Below are positions 56,381-64,000 of a stretch of 64,000 nucleotides of DNA, piece after piece. The position numbers were made by a program, and so were the translations under genes. Under the pieces are notes generated by a model. The model saw only the letters and a list, made by a program, of their open reading frames with translations. It was not told the origin of the DNA and searched no databases. Source of the DNA: Streptomyces sp. CB02261 (GTDB taxonomy: Bacteria > Actinomycetota > Actinomycetes > Streptomycetales > Streptomycetaceae); contig NZ_LIVX01000003.1 in assembly GCF_001905665.1 (NCBI RefSeq), forward strand, positions 381,478-445,477, written 5' to 3'. Each line of letters opens with the position of its first letter. The stretch's first letter is position 1.

Positions 56381-58618
56381 TCAGCGTCCGAGGCGTCCGC
56401 GCACCATACCGACCAGGGTGTTCAGCTCCGCGATCCGCATCCGCTTTGCGGCGACGAAGAAGACTCCGAGGAGCACCGCTCCGCCGACGAGCAGGGCGAC
56501 GAGCGAGCCCAACGCGCCTTCGCCGAGGAGCTTCAGGAGGCCGAAACCGACGGCGCCGGAGACGACGGCCGCGGGCACGGAGGCCATGCACAGGCGGGCG
56601 TAGGTCCGCATCACCTGGGTGCCGTCCAGGTCGCCTCCCAGCCGCTTGCGGAGGCGGCGCCACGCGATGCCGACACCGACGGCGTAGGCCAGTCCGTACG
56701 AGGCGGCCATACCGACGACGGCCCATCGGGCGGGCAGCACGACGTAACAGATCGCGGAGGCCGCCGCGTTGACCGCGGCGACGATGACCGTGTTGTAGAA
56801 GGGCGTCCGGGTGTCCTCGTAGGCGTAGAAGCCGCGGAGCACGACGTACTGGACCGAGTAGGGGATCAGGCCGAGGCCGAAGGCCATCAGGATGAAGCCC
56901 ATGCCCTGGGCGGCCTCGATGCCGCTGGAGGCGTACAGCAGGGTGCACATCGGGACGCCGAGGGCCAGGAAGGCGAAGGAGACCGGGACGATCGCGACGG
57001 CCGAGTTGCGCAGGCCCTGCGAGATGTCGTCCCGGACGGCGCCGGGGTCGTCGTCATGGGCGGCGCGGGAGATCCGCGGCAGCAGGGCGGCCATGACGGA
57101 GACCGTGATGATGGCCTGCGGCATGCCCCAGATCAGCTGGGCGTTCGAGTACGCGAGGAAGCCGGCGCCGTTCTTCCCGGACTCCTCACCCGCGGCCGTG
57201 GCCAGCTGGGTGACGACCAGGACGCCCGCCTGGTTGGCGAGGACGAAGAGGACGGTCCACTTGGCCAGCTTGACCGTCTTGCCGAGCCCGTGGCCCTTCC
57301 AGTCGAAGCGGGGCCGGAAGCGGAAGCCCGTCTCGCGGAGGTACGGGATCATCGCCAGGGCCTGGACGACGAGGCCGAGCAGGGTGCCGATGCCGAGCAG
57401 GCGGATGCCGTCGTCCGGGATGGTCTGGACACCCATGTGGGACTCGGCGGAGGTGCCGTAGACCCAGATGAACAGGCCGAAGGTGACGATCATGACGATG
57501 TTGTTGAGGACCGGGGTCCACATCATCGCGCCGAACTTGCCGCGGGCGTTGAGGATCTGACCCATCACCACGTGCACACCCATGAAGAAGATCGTGGGCA
57601 GGCAGTAGCGGGCGAAGGTCACGGCCACGCTGTTGGCCGCGGCGTCGTCGGCGATGGTGTTCGACATCAGCCGGATGAGCAGGGGAGCTGCGAAGACGGC
57701 GAGGACCACGATGGCGCCGAGCGCCACCATGACCAGGGTGAGCAGGCGGTTGGCGTAGGCCTCGCCGCCGTCCTCGTCGTTCTTCATCGAGCGGACGAGC
57801 TGCGGGACGAAGACCGAGTTGAGGCCGCCGCCGACGGTGAGGATGTAGATCATCGTCGGCAGGGTGTAGGCGATGGTGAAGGTGTCACCGAGGAGGGCCG
57901 CGCCGAGCGCGCCGGTGATCACCAGGCTGCGGACGAAGCCGGTGAGCCGGGAGACCAGGGTGCCGGCCGCCATCAGCGCACTGGACTTCAGCAGTCCGGA
58001 GGCACGGCCGGACTTCTTGGGGGCGGGGGCGGGCATGGGGTCCGGCTCCGGGGCGGGCGGGGGCACCTGGCCGGGGGTCTGCTGGTCCCGGTAGAGGTGC
58101 GCGAAGGCGTCCGGCTCGGGCTGGTCCTCGCCGGCCCGGGTGACCAGGTCGTCGACGCCGGTGAACTGGACCGTGCGCGCGTCGTCGCCGTACGGGAGGT
58201 GGCGCGAGGGCCCTTCGGGCTCCGGCGCGGGGGTCTGTGCCCACACCCGGGGGTCGGGGGCGTGCTGGGGCGCGGCCGGCTGCTGGTACAGCGGCTGCGG
58301 CTCCTGGTAGGTCCCGGGCGGGGGCGGGGGGTGCGCGGCGCGGTCGTAGAGCGCCTCGGTCACCGGGTCCTGCGCCGAGAGGTCCCGCGCCCGGTAGGGG
58401 TCGTGGGTGTACGCGTCCTGGACGTAGGGGTCCTGGGCGTACGGGTTCTGCGGGTGGGCGCCCTGCGCGTAGGGGTCCTGGCCCTGTGGGCCGGGGTCTC
58501 TCCGGTGCGGGGGCGGCACCGGCGGGTGGCCGGGGCCGGGAGGCGGCGTGGGCGTCCCACCGGACGGCTCGGTGCCGCCCGGGCCCTGGCCGCGGTCACC
58601 GTCGTACGGCGCGTTCAT
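56381..58618 (-). CDS. murJ: lipid II flippase MurJ
   Basis: A 745-residue protein. A long Pro/Gln/Tyr/Asp-rich disordered N-terminus (about 1-180, with DPYAQ/NPYAQ/DPYVQ repeats) is followed by about 14 membrane segments of the MATE-like MurJ fold, e.g. SALMAAGTLVSRLTGFVRSL and VFVPQLVRSMKNDEDGGEAY. It flips lipid II to the outer face for peptidoglycan synthesis. It lies between the pseudokinase and DUF6049 genes, all leftward, in the same order as mycobacterial Rv3909-Rv3910-sigM. Confidence 0.94.
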   Translation of the reverse strand: MNAPYDGDRGQGPGGTEPSGGTPTPPPGPGHPPVPPPHRRDPGPQGQDPYAQGAHPQNPYAQDPYVQDAYTHDPYRARDLSAQDPVTEALYDRAAHPPPPPGTYQEPQPLYQQPAAPQHAPDPRVWAQTPAPEPEGPSRHLPYGDDARTVQFTGVDDLVTRAGEDQPEPDAFAHLYRDQQTPGQVPPPAPEPDPMPAPAPKKSGRASGLLKSSALMAAGTLVSRLTGFVRSLVITGALGAALLGDTFTIAYTLPTMIYILTVGGGLNSVFVPQLVRSMKNDEDGGEAYANRLLTLVMVALGAIVVLAVFAAPLLIRLMSNTIADDAAANSVAVTFARYCLPTIFFMGVHVVMGQILNARGKFGAMMWTPVLNNIVMIVTFGLFIWVYGTSAESHMGVQTIPDDGIRLLGIGTLLGLVVQALAMIPYLRETGFRFRPRFDWKGHGLGKTVKLAKWTVLFVLANQAGVLVVTQLATAAGEESGKNGAGFLAYSNAQLIWGMPQAIITVSVMAALLPRISRAAHDDDPGAVRDDISQGLRNSAVAIVPVSFAFLALGVPMCTLLYASSGIEAAQGMGFILMAFGLGLIPYSVQYVVLRGFYAYEDTRTPFYNTVIVAAVNAAASAICYVVLPARWAVVGMAASYGLAYAVGVGIAWRRLRKRLGGDLDGTQVMRTYARLCMASVPAAVVSGAVGFGLLKLLGEGALGSLVALLVGGAVLLGVFFVAAKRMRIAELNTLVGMVRGRLGR

Positions 58619-58663
58619 GGTTACCCCACCTCATCGTCCCCGGCCGACCGGCCACGACATCGC

Positions 58664-61021
58664 TCAACGGTCCACTTTCTCACCCGTGCCGGACGGGTCG
58701 GCGCTTTCGGGCCCGGTGTCCGGTGTCGGGTCACTCGGCTGCTCGGGTTCCTCCCCGGCGGCGTCCGTGGGCCGCGCCTCCGTCTCCGGCTCCGTCCGTG
58801 CCTCCTCCGGCTCCATGTCCGGCTCCGCCTCCTCGGCCTCGGCGATCCGCGCGGCGAGGCGCTTGCGCTGGCTGTACATCCGTACGCCCGCCAGGACGAG
58901 GAGGAGCACTCCGCCGGCGATCACGAGCATCACCGTGGCGGTGATCTCGGAGACCTTCACGTTGAAGGTCATCGGCTGGCCGTACGGGGTGCCGTCGTCG
59001 GTGTAGAGCTGGGCCGTCATCGCGACCTGGCCGTTGACGTTCGCCGAGACGGGGAACTTCACCGACTGGCTGTGCCCGCCGTTGATCTTCACGGGCAGTT
59101 CGGCGAGCCGGTCGCCGCCGTCGAGCTTCAGGCGGTTCTTGTTGGCGGAGGTGAGCCGCAGCACCAGGTGCACGTCCTGCAGCAACTGGTTCTGGACGGT
59201 CACGGGGATCGTCGCGCTGCGGCCGGACAGGGTGAGATCCGACTTGTCCACCAGCTGGACGCCCTTGGTGAGCGTCTGCAGGTAGTCCAGGACGTTGCTG
59301 CGGTAGATCGCGGCCGATCGTGCCTGGCCGCGCCACGAGGTCGACATCTCGCGGTTGATCGCGTTGCCGAAGGGGGTCACGACGCGGTACGGGAGGGTCA
59401 GGACGACCTTGAAGTCGTTCAGCTCGTCGCGGGTCGTCTTCATGTCCCGGAAGGCCTGTACGGGCAGCTCACGGTCGCGGAGCTTCTTCGGGTACCGGGA
59501 GCTGCCGGGCACCGCGGTGGAGGCGTCCGGGTCGGGCTTGGCCGCCGCGGCCGCCAGGAGGTCGACCGGCTCGCTCCAGCGGCGGGCGGAGAGGCCGTGG
59601 AGGGCGGTCGCCATGGCCTGCGCCTGGGAGACGGTGGGCACCCGCTGCGGGGCGACCACGATGCTGCGCCGCTTCTCGGGCTGTTCCAGCGTGATCGCGA
59701 GGGACTGGGCGAGGAACTCCTGGACCGCGAGCGTGGACTTCTCCGCCCGGACCATGTCCCCCTCGAAGGCGGTGGACAGGAGCGCGTCGCTGACCACGGC
59801 CGTCGTGCTGCCGCTGCCGAGGGGGCGGGCGGCGGTGGGGGTGTACGAGAGGTCGTCGCGGACGCTGTCGCTGCGGGCGATCACCTTGTCGGCGCCGGCC
59901 GAGGTCGCCACCGCCACGATCGAGGGGTCGACGGCCCCGTCGGCGGGCCAGGCGAAGTCGGTGGAGGGCTGGACGTGGAGGATGGTCTCCACCGTCCCCC
60001 GGGCGAGGGCGGTCGCCGACTGGAGGTGGCCCAGCGAGCCGGGGACGTCCTTGCCGCGGTGGGCGAGGGAGGCGAGGTCGGGGTCCGCGAAGGGCAGCGC
60101 GACGACCTTGCGGCCCTGCACCGCCTTCTCCAGCTCGTTCAGCCAGCGCTCGGCGACGGCCTGGTTCTTGCCGGGGACGTGCAGGGCGCCGTCCTTGACG
60201 CGGTAGCCGTTCGCCATGGAGTCGACGGAGGCCAGCAGGTCCGGATCCAGCACCCAGGTGACCGGGAGGTCCTTGCCGAGCGAGACGAGCTGGTCGAGCC
60301 GTCCGCCCGGCTTCAGCTCGGTCGCCAGGGCGTCGTCCTCGAAGACCGGGGTCTGCTGGTCGTCCGTCGCGGTCTCCGCCGAGACATGAGCCGAGGAGAT
60401 CAGCGGCCACAGATAGGTGAGCTGGGTCTTCTTCTCGGCGGCCTCGGGCTGGTACGGCACGAAGGTCCGCTCGATGCCGAGCACCCGGTCGTAGCGCTGG
60501 TCCGAGGTCTGCCCGGTGAGGGAGACGCCCAGCTGGTAGACGCCCGCCTCGTCGAGCCCGAGCTCGGAGACCGGCACCGAGAGCGAGAAGTCCGCGCTCA
60601 GGCCGGCGCCCAACCGGGGGATGGCGACGGTGGGTGCGTCTTCGACGGGATCCGGGTCGCTGTCGCGCCGGTAGCCGGTGCGTCCCGTCACCTGCTCGAT
60701 CTCGCTGCGGCTCGTCATCCGCGGCCCCACGCGCAGGTCCACGGTCGCGTCGGTGACGGTCTTCTTGCTCCGGTTGGTGACCGTTCCGGTGACCGTGACG
60801 GTGTCGCCCTCGACGGGGGCGCTGGGCGCCAGCGTGTCGAGGGACACATCGACGGTCTTCGAGCCGGTGGCCTCCTCGGCGGCGGATGCCGGAGAGGTCG
60901 CCGCCGGAGCCTGGAGCAGTCCGGCGAGGAGCGGCGCCCCGACGGCGATGGTGATCGTGCGCCGCAGCCATCGGCGGGCAGGTGAGGGACCGGTTCCCTG
61001 GATGTCTGCCGCCTCGGCCAC
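58664..61021 (-). CDS. DUF6049 family secreted, membrane-anchored protein
   Basis: A 785-residue protein. A signal peptide (RRWLRRTITIAVGAPLLAGL, ending PASAA) is followed by a large extracytoplasmic region with an N-terminal beta-sandwich (SLDTLAPSAPVEGDTVTV) and alternating folds. One C-terminal membrane helix (about 695-715) and a charged Glu/Pro-rich cytoplasmic tail complete it. It is the counterpart of mycobacterial Rv3909, of unknown function, always next to murJ. The GTG at 61021 is chosen (AEAADIQGTGP); an ATG at 61093 is the alternative. Longer frames run antisense through cca. Divergent from cca. Confidence 0.85.
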   Translation of the reverse strand: MAEAADIQGTGPSPARRWLRRTITIAVGAPLLAGLLQAPAATSPASAAEEATGSKTVDVSLDTLAPSAPVEGDTVTVTGTVTNRSKKTVTDATVDLRVGPRMTSRSEIEQVTGRTGYRRDSDPDPVEDAPTVAIPRLGAGLSADFSLSVPVSELGLDEAGVYQLGVSLTGQTSDQRYDRVLGIERTFVPYQPEAAEKKTQLTYLWPLISSAHVSAETATDDQQTPVFEDDALATELKPGGRLDQLVSLGKDLPVTWVLDPDLLASVDSMANGYRVKDGALHVPGKNQAVAERWLNELEKAVQGRKVVALPFADPDLASLAHRGKDVPGSLGHLQSATALARGTVETILHVQPSTDFAWPADGAVDPSIVAVATSAGADKVIARSDSVRDDLSYTPTAARPLGSGSTTAVVSDALLSTAFEGDMVRAEKSTLAVQEFLAQSLAITLEQPEKRRSIVVAPQRVPTVSQAQAMATALHGLSARRWSEPVDLLAAAAAKPDPDASTAVPGSSRYPKKLRDRELPVQAFRDMKTTRDELNDFKVVLTLPYRVVTPFGNAINREMSTSWRGQARSAAIYRSNVLDYLQTLTKGVQLVDKSDLTLSGRSATIPVTVQNQLLQDVHLVLRLTSANKNRLKLDGGDRLAELPVKINGGHSQSVKFPVSANVNGQVAMTAQLYTDDGTPYGQPMTFNVKVSEITATVMLVIAGGVLLLVLAGVRMYSQRKRLAARIAEAEEAEPDMEPEEARTEPETEARPTDAAGEEPEQPSDPTPDTGPESADPSGTGEKVDR

Positions 61022-61246
61022 GCGCTCGCCCGTCCTCGTCGTTGTCTGTGGTGCCTGTGGTGTAGGTGGTTCCCGGTTGCTGTGTCCAGGCATGGTAACG
61101 AGGCACGCTGGGAGCAAGTGCCGGGGACTGCTCCAGCCGATCTTCTTCCGAGCTCCGGTCGGGGCGTCGGCCGGGGCCTCGGGGCGCCCGGAGCTCGGGA
61201 AAAACAGGGACGTCGCCGCGAGCCGGGGCACGTACCCTTTTCTGTT

Positions 61247-62713
61247 GTGCCGAACGCCAACGAAGACACCCCGACTGCACTGAGCCAGGTGCAACGCCGC
61301 GCGGTCAGTGAACTGCTGCGTGTGTCCCCTGCCGCCGACGACCTCGCCCGCCGTTTCCAGGAGGCCGGGTTCAGCCTCGCGCTGGTCGGCGGCTCGGTAC
61401 GGGACGCCTTGCTCGGCCGGCTCGGCAACGACCTGGACTTCACCACGGACGCCCGCCCCGAGGACGTTCTGAAGATCGTCCGTCCCTGGGCCGACGCCGT
61501 ATGGGAGGTCGGTATCGCCTTCGGGACGGTCGGTTGTCAGAAGGACGCCCGCGTCGGAGACACGGTTCAGCGTTTTGAGATCGAGGTCACCACGTACCGC
61601 TCGGAGGCGTACGACCGGACGTCCCGCAAGCCCGAGGTCTCCTACGGCGACTCCATCGAGGACGATCTCGTCCGGCGTGACTTCACCGTCAACGCCATGG
61701 CCGTGGCCCTTCCCGAGAAGGAGTTCATCGACCCGTACGGCGGCCTTGAGGATCTCGCCGCCCGGGTGCTGCGCACACCGGGTACGCCGGAGGAGTCGTT
61801 CTCGGACGACCCGCTGCGCATGATGCGGGCCGCGCGCTTCGCCGCTCAGCTGGACTTCGAGGTCGCCCCCGAGGTCGTCACGGCGATGACGGAGATGTCC
61901 GGCAGGATCGAGATCGTCTCCGCCGAACGCGTCCGTGACGAGCTCAACAAGCTGCTGCTCTCGGCCCACCCCCGGAAGGGCCTCGGGCTCCTCGTGGACA
62001 CCGGGCTCGCCGACCACGTGCTCCCGGAGCTGCCCGCGCTGCGCCTGGAGAGCGACGAGCACCATCGCCACAAGGACGTCTACGAGCACTCCCTGACCGT
62101 GCTCGACCAGGCGATCGACCTGGAGGAGGACGGCCCGGACCTGGTGCTGCGCCTCGCGGCCCTGCTCCATGACATCGGCAAGCCGCGCACCCGTCGCTTC
62201 GAGAAGGACGGCCGGGTCTCCTTCCACCACCACGAGGTGGTCGGCGCGAAGATGACCAAGAAGCGCATGACCGCGCTCAAGTACTCCAACGAGATGATCA
62301 AGGACGTCTCGCGCCTCGTGGAGTTGCACCTTCGCTTCCACGGCTACGGGACCGGTGAGTGGACCGACTCGGCCGTCCGCCGCTACGTCCGTGACGCCGG
62401 ACCGATGCTCTCGCGTCTGCACAAGCTGACCCGCTCGGACTGCACCACCCGCAACAAGCGGAAGGCGGGCGCGCTCTCCCGTGCCTACGACGGCCTGGAG
62501 GACCGCATCGCCCAGCTCCAGGAGCAGGAGGAGCTGGACGCGATCCGCCCCGACCTCGACGGCAACCAGATCCAGGAGATCCTGGGCATCGGCCCCGGCC
62601 CCGCGATCGGCCAGGCGTACAAGTTCCTGCTGGAGCTCCGTCTGGAGAACGGGCCGATGGAGCACGAGCGGGCGGTCGCCGCGCTCAAGGAGTGGTGGGA
62701 CGCGCGGGGCTGA
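61247..62713 (+). CDS. cca: CCA tRNA nucleotidyltransferase
   Basis: A 488-residue enzyme. The nucleotidyltransferase head has LVGGSVRDALLGRLGNDLDF, the RRDFTVNAMA motif and RRD-type loops; an HD domain has LLHDIGKPRTR and FHHHEVVG. It adds or repairs the CCA end of tRNAs; tRNA-Ala and tRNA-Ile here lack encoded CCA. The GTG at 61247 is chosen because it gives PNANEDTPT and the fold starts soon after. No ribosome binding site is evident and a TACCCT box lies about 10 bp upstream, so the message may be leaderless. Confidence 0.93.
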   Translation: MPNANEDTPTALSQVQRRAVSELLRVSPAADDLARRFQEAGFSLALVGGSVRDALLGRLGNDLDFTTDARPEDVLKIVRPWADAVWEVGIAFGTVGCQKDARVGDTVQRFEIEVTTYRSEAYDRTSRKPEVSYGDSIEDDLVRRDFTVNAMAVALPEKEFIDPYGGLEDLAARVLRTPGTPEESFSDDPLRMMRAARFAAQLDFEVAPEVVTAMTEMSGRIEIVSAERVRDELNKLLLSAHPRKGLGLLVDTGLADHVLPELPALRLESDEHHRHKDVYEHSLTVLDQAIDLEEDGPDLVLRLAALLHDIGKPRTRRFEKDGRVSFHHHEVVGAKMTKKRMTALKYSNEMIKDVSRLVELHLRFHGYGTGEWTDSAVRRYVRDAGPMLSRLHKLTRSDCTTRNKRKAGALSRAYDGLEDRIAQLQEQEELDAIRPDLDGNQIQEILGIGPGPAIGQAYKFLLELRLENGPMEHERAVAALKEWWDARG

Positions 62714-62739
62714 GCCGAGCCGCGCCCGGGTGTGGCGAT

Positions 62740-62753
62740 GTTTCACGTGAAAC
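62740..62753. promoter_or_regulatory. parS site 6
   Basis: Exact GTTTCACGTGAAAC in the cca-MFS gap. Confidence 0.95.
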
Positions 62754-62786
62754 GTCGTCGCCCCGGTGGCACTCGCGAGGGGTGGT

Positions 62787-62800
62787 GTTTCACGTGAAAC
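62787..62800. promoter_or_regulatory. parS site 7
   Basis: Exact GTTTCACGTGAAAC 33 bp from site 6, touching the end of the MFS gene. The two sites form a second close pair. Confidence 0.95.
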
Positions 62801-62801
62801 A

Positions 62802-64000
62802 TCACCCCTCGCGGCGTTCCCGTCGCAGCACGAGCGCGATCACCGCATAGATCACGGCCACCAGCACGACCAGCAGAGGCGAGCGGCCGTCGGGCGGCAG
62901 CATCAGCGCCGCGACCCCCGCCGCAGCCACGAAGGCGACGTTGAAGAGCACGTCGTACAGCGCGAAGACCCGGCCCCGGTACGAGTCGTCCACGGAGGTC
63001 TGCACGACCGTGTCCGTCGCGATCTTGGACCCCTGGGTGATGAGCCCGAGGACGAAGGCGGCGACGAGGAACGGGCCCGGGGCGAAGGTCAGCGCCAGCA
63101 CCGGTTCGAGCACGGCGGCCGTCGCCGCACAGACCGTCATCCAGCCGAAGGGCCCGAGCCGTCCCACCGCCCACGGCGAGAGAACGGCGGCCGCGAAGAA
63201 ACCCGCGCCCGAGATGCCCACGGCGAGACCGAGCAGCCCGAGCCCTTCGGACTCCGTGGCACTCCACGCGTAACGGCAGAGCATGAGCACGCTGACCAGC
63301 AGGGCGCCGTAACAGAAGCGCATGAGGCCCACCGCGGTGAGCGCGCGGGCGGCCGGCCGTCGCTCGGCGAGGTGACGCAATCCCTCGGTCAGGCCCCTGG
63401 CCGTCGAGGCCAGTTCTGCGGTGAACCGCTGCTGCACGAGGACCGGGTCGGGCCCGAGGAGCTCACGGGACATCCGCAAGGAGGCGAGGGCGGCGCAGAG
63501 GTAGAGGGCGGCGCCGAAGGCCACCACGACAGCGTCGGACCGGGAGGCGATCAGCTGGATGCCGAACGCGAGTCCGCCGCCCACGGTGGCGGCGAGGGTG
63601 CCCGCGGTGGGAGAGAGCGAGTTCGCCACCACCAGCCGTTCGGCGTCGACCACGCGCGGGAGCGAGGCCGAGAGGCCGGCGAGGACGAACCGGTTGACGG
63701 CCGTGACGCAGAGCGCGGAGGCGTAGAAGAGCCAGTCGGGGACGGAGGCGAGGATGAGAACAGCGGTCCCGCTGGCGAGCAGGGCGCGCAGAAGGTTGCC
63801 GTAGAGGAAGACCTGGCGCCGCTGCCAGCGGTCGAGGAGCACGCCGGCGAAGGGCCCGACGAGCGAGTACGGGAGCAGCAGGATCGCCATCGCGGAGGCG
63901 ATCGCCGTCGGGGAGGTCTGTTTCTCGGGGGAGAAGACGACGTAGGTGGCCAGGGCCACCTGGAAGACGCCGTCGGCGCACTGCGAGAGCAGCCGGACGC
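62802..64000 (-). CDS. MFS transporter, 3' part (5' end outside the window)
   Basis: The frame is open to the right window edge; translation beyond the in-frame GTG at 63959 reads RLLSQCADGVFQVALATYVV, which looks like the real family N-terminus, so the true start lies outside. About 399 residues are visible, with around 11 membrane segments and the MFS loop GVLLDRWQRRQVFLYG. It resembles drug-exporter type MFS carriers. Substrate unknown. Its 3' end abuts parS site 7. Confidence 0.88.
   Translation of the reverse strand, partial: VRLLSQCADGVFQVALATYVVFSPEKQTSPTAIASAMAILLLPYSLVGPFAGVLLDRWQRRQVFLYGNLLRALLASGTAVLILASVPDWLFYASALCVTAVNRFVLAGLSASLPRVVDAERLVVANSLSPTAGTLAATVGGGLAFGIQLIASRSDAVVVAFGAALYLCAALASLRMSRELLGPDPVLVQQRFTAELASTARGLTEGLRHLAERRPAARALTAVGLMRFCYGALLVSVLMLCRYAWSATESEGLGLLGLAVGISGAGFFAAAVLSPWAVGRLGPFGWMTVCAATAAVLEPVLALTFAPGPFLVAAFVLGLITQGSKIATDTVVQTSVDDSYRGRVFALYDVLFNVAFVAAAGVAALMLPPDGRSPLLVVLVAVIYAVIALVLRRERREG

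Noticed and set aside
56042..60985. A very long plus-strand open frame (over 1600 codons) opposite murJ and DUF6049.
   Set aside because: It is antisense to well-supported membrane genes, has no ribosome site or domain, and its composition is what the third-position GC bias of the other strand produces.

Overview
The window is a high-GC actinobacterial chromosome segment. Gene content and order match the origin region of a Streptomyces or close relative. The clearest signs are GTG/TTG starts with third-position GC bias, the order gyrA-gyrB-DUF721-recF-gnd-dnaN-oriC-dnaA/rpmH-rnpA-yidD-yidC-jag-rsmG-parA-parB, class E sortases, crgA, a PASTA kinase with its FHA/phosphatase/FtsW/PBP operon, and seven parS sites of the form GTTTCACGTGAAAC. 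No rRNA, CRISPR array, prophage, insertion sequence or secondary-metabolite cluster was seen.

Layout. 1-9.1 kb is an accessory-like stretch: the 3' end of a phenylacetyl-CoA epoxidase reductase gene, an acyl-CoA dehydrogenase behind a KstR-like operator, a rhodanese, a J-domain protein, a DUF2252 protein, a membrane protein divergent from a MarR regulator with a clear operator between them, and a LuxR-type two-component pair whose kinase has an unusual C-terminal membrane/exported extension. 9.2-18 kb holds a tRNA-Leu and the polar-growth signalling operon fhaA-fhaB-pstP-ftsW/rodA-pbpA, then pknB, which is separated from pbpA by a strong hairpin. 18-22.9 kb carries three class E sortases, a glutamine amidotransferase, a 53-residue membrane protein, a DUF881 protein and crgA. 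23-32 kb carries a rhomboid protease, a cyclophilin, small or hypothetical proteins, an acyltransferase, tRNA-Ala, an HTH protein next to a second Ser/Thr kinase, a secreted membrane-anchored protein, a DLW-39 small protein and tRNA-Ile.

32-48 kb is the replication core. DUF3566, gyrA, gyrB, a DciA-like protein, recF, gnd, dnaN, oriC and dnaA all run leftward; rpmH, rnpA, yidD, yidC, jag and rsmG run rightward. oriC lies between dnaN and dnaA, with about 17 DnaA-box-like nonamers. The dnaA promoter is preceded by a perfect DnaA box, which suggests autoregulation. 48-64 kb holds parAB with a parS array, a GNAT protein, trxA-trxB behind a textbook SigR promoter, the anti-sigma/sigM pair, a pseudokinase, murJ and a DUF6049 protein (all leftward), then divergent cca and the 3' part of an MFS transporter.

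How it fits together: replication initiation (DnaA/oriC, DnaN, DciA), topology (gyrase), segregation (ParAB/parS), membrane insertion (YidC/YidD), translation and tRNA maturation (RpmH, RnpA, RsmG, Cca), thiol redox (TrxAB), and two envelope-synthesis control modules (PknB-PstP-FhaAB-FtsW-PbpA and SigM-pseudokinase-MurJ). I found no single clearly new multi-gene system. The best leads are DnaA-box clusters outside oriC, the histidine kinase with an extra exported domain, the third class E sortase with its small-protein operon, the stand-alone pseudokinase beside MurJ, and a minisatellite-like spacer.
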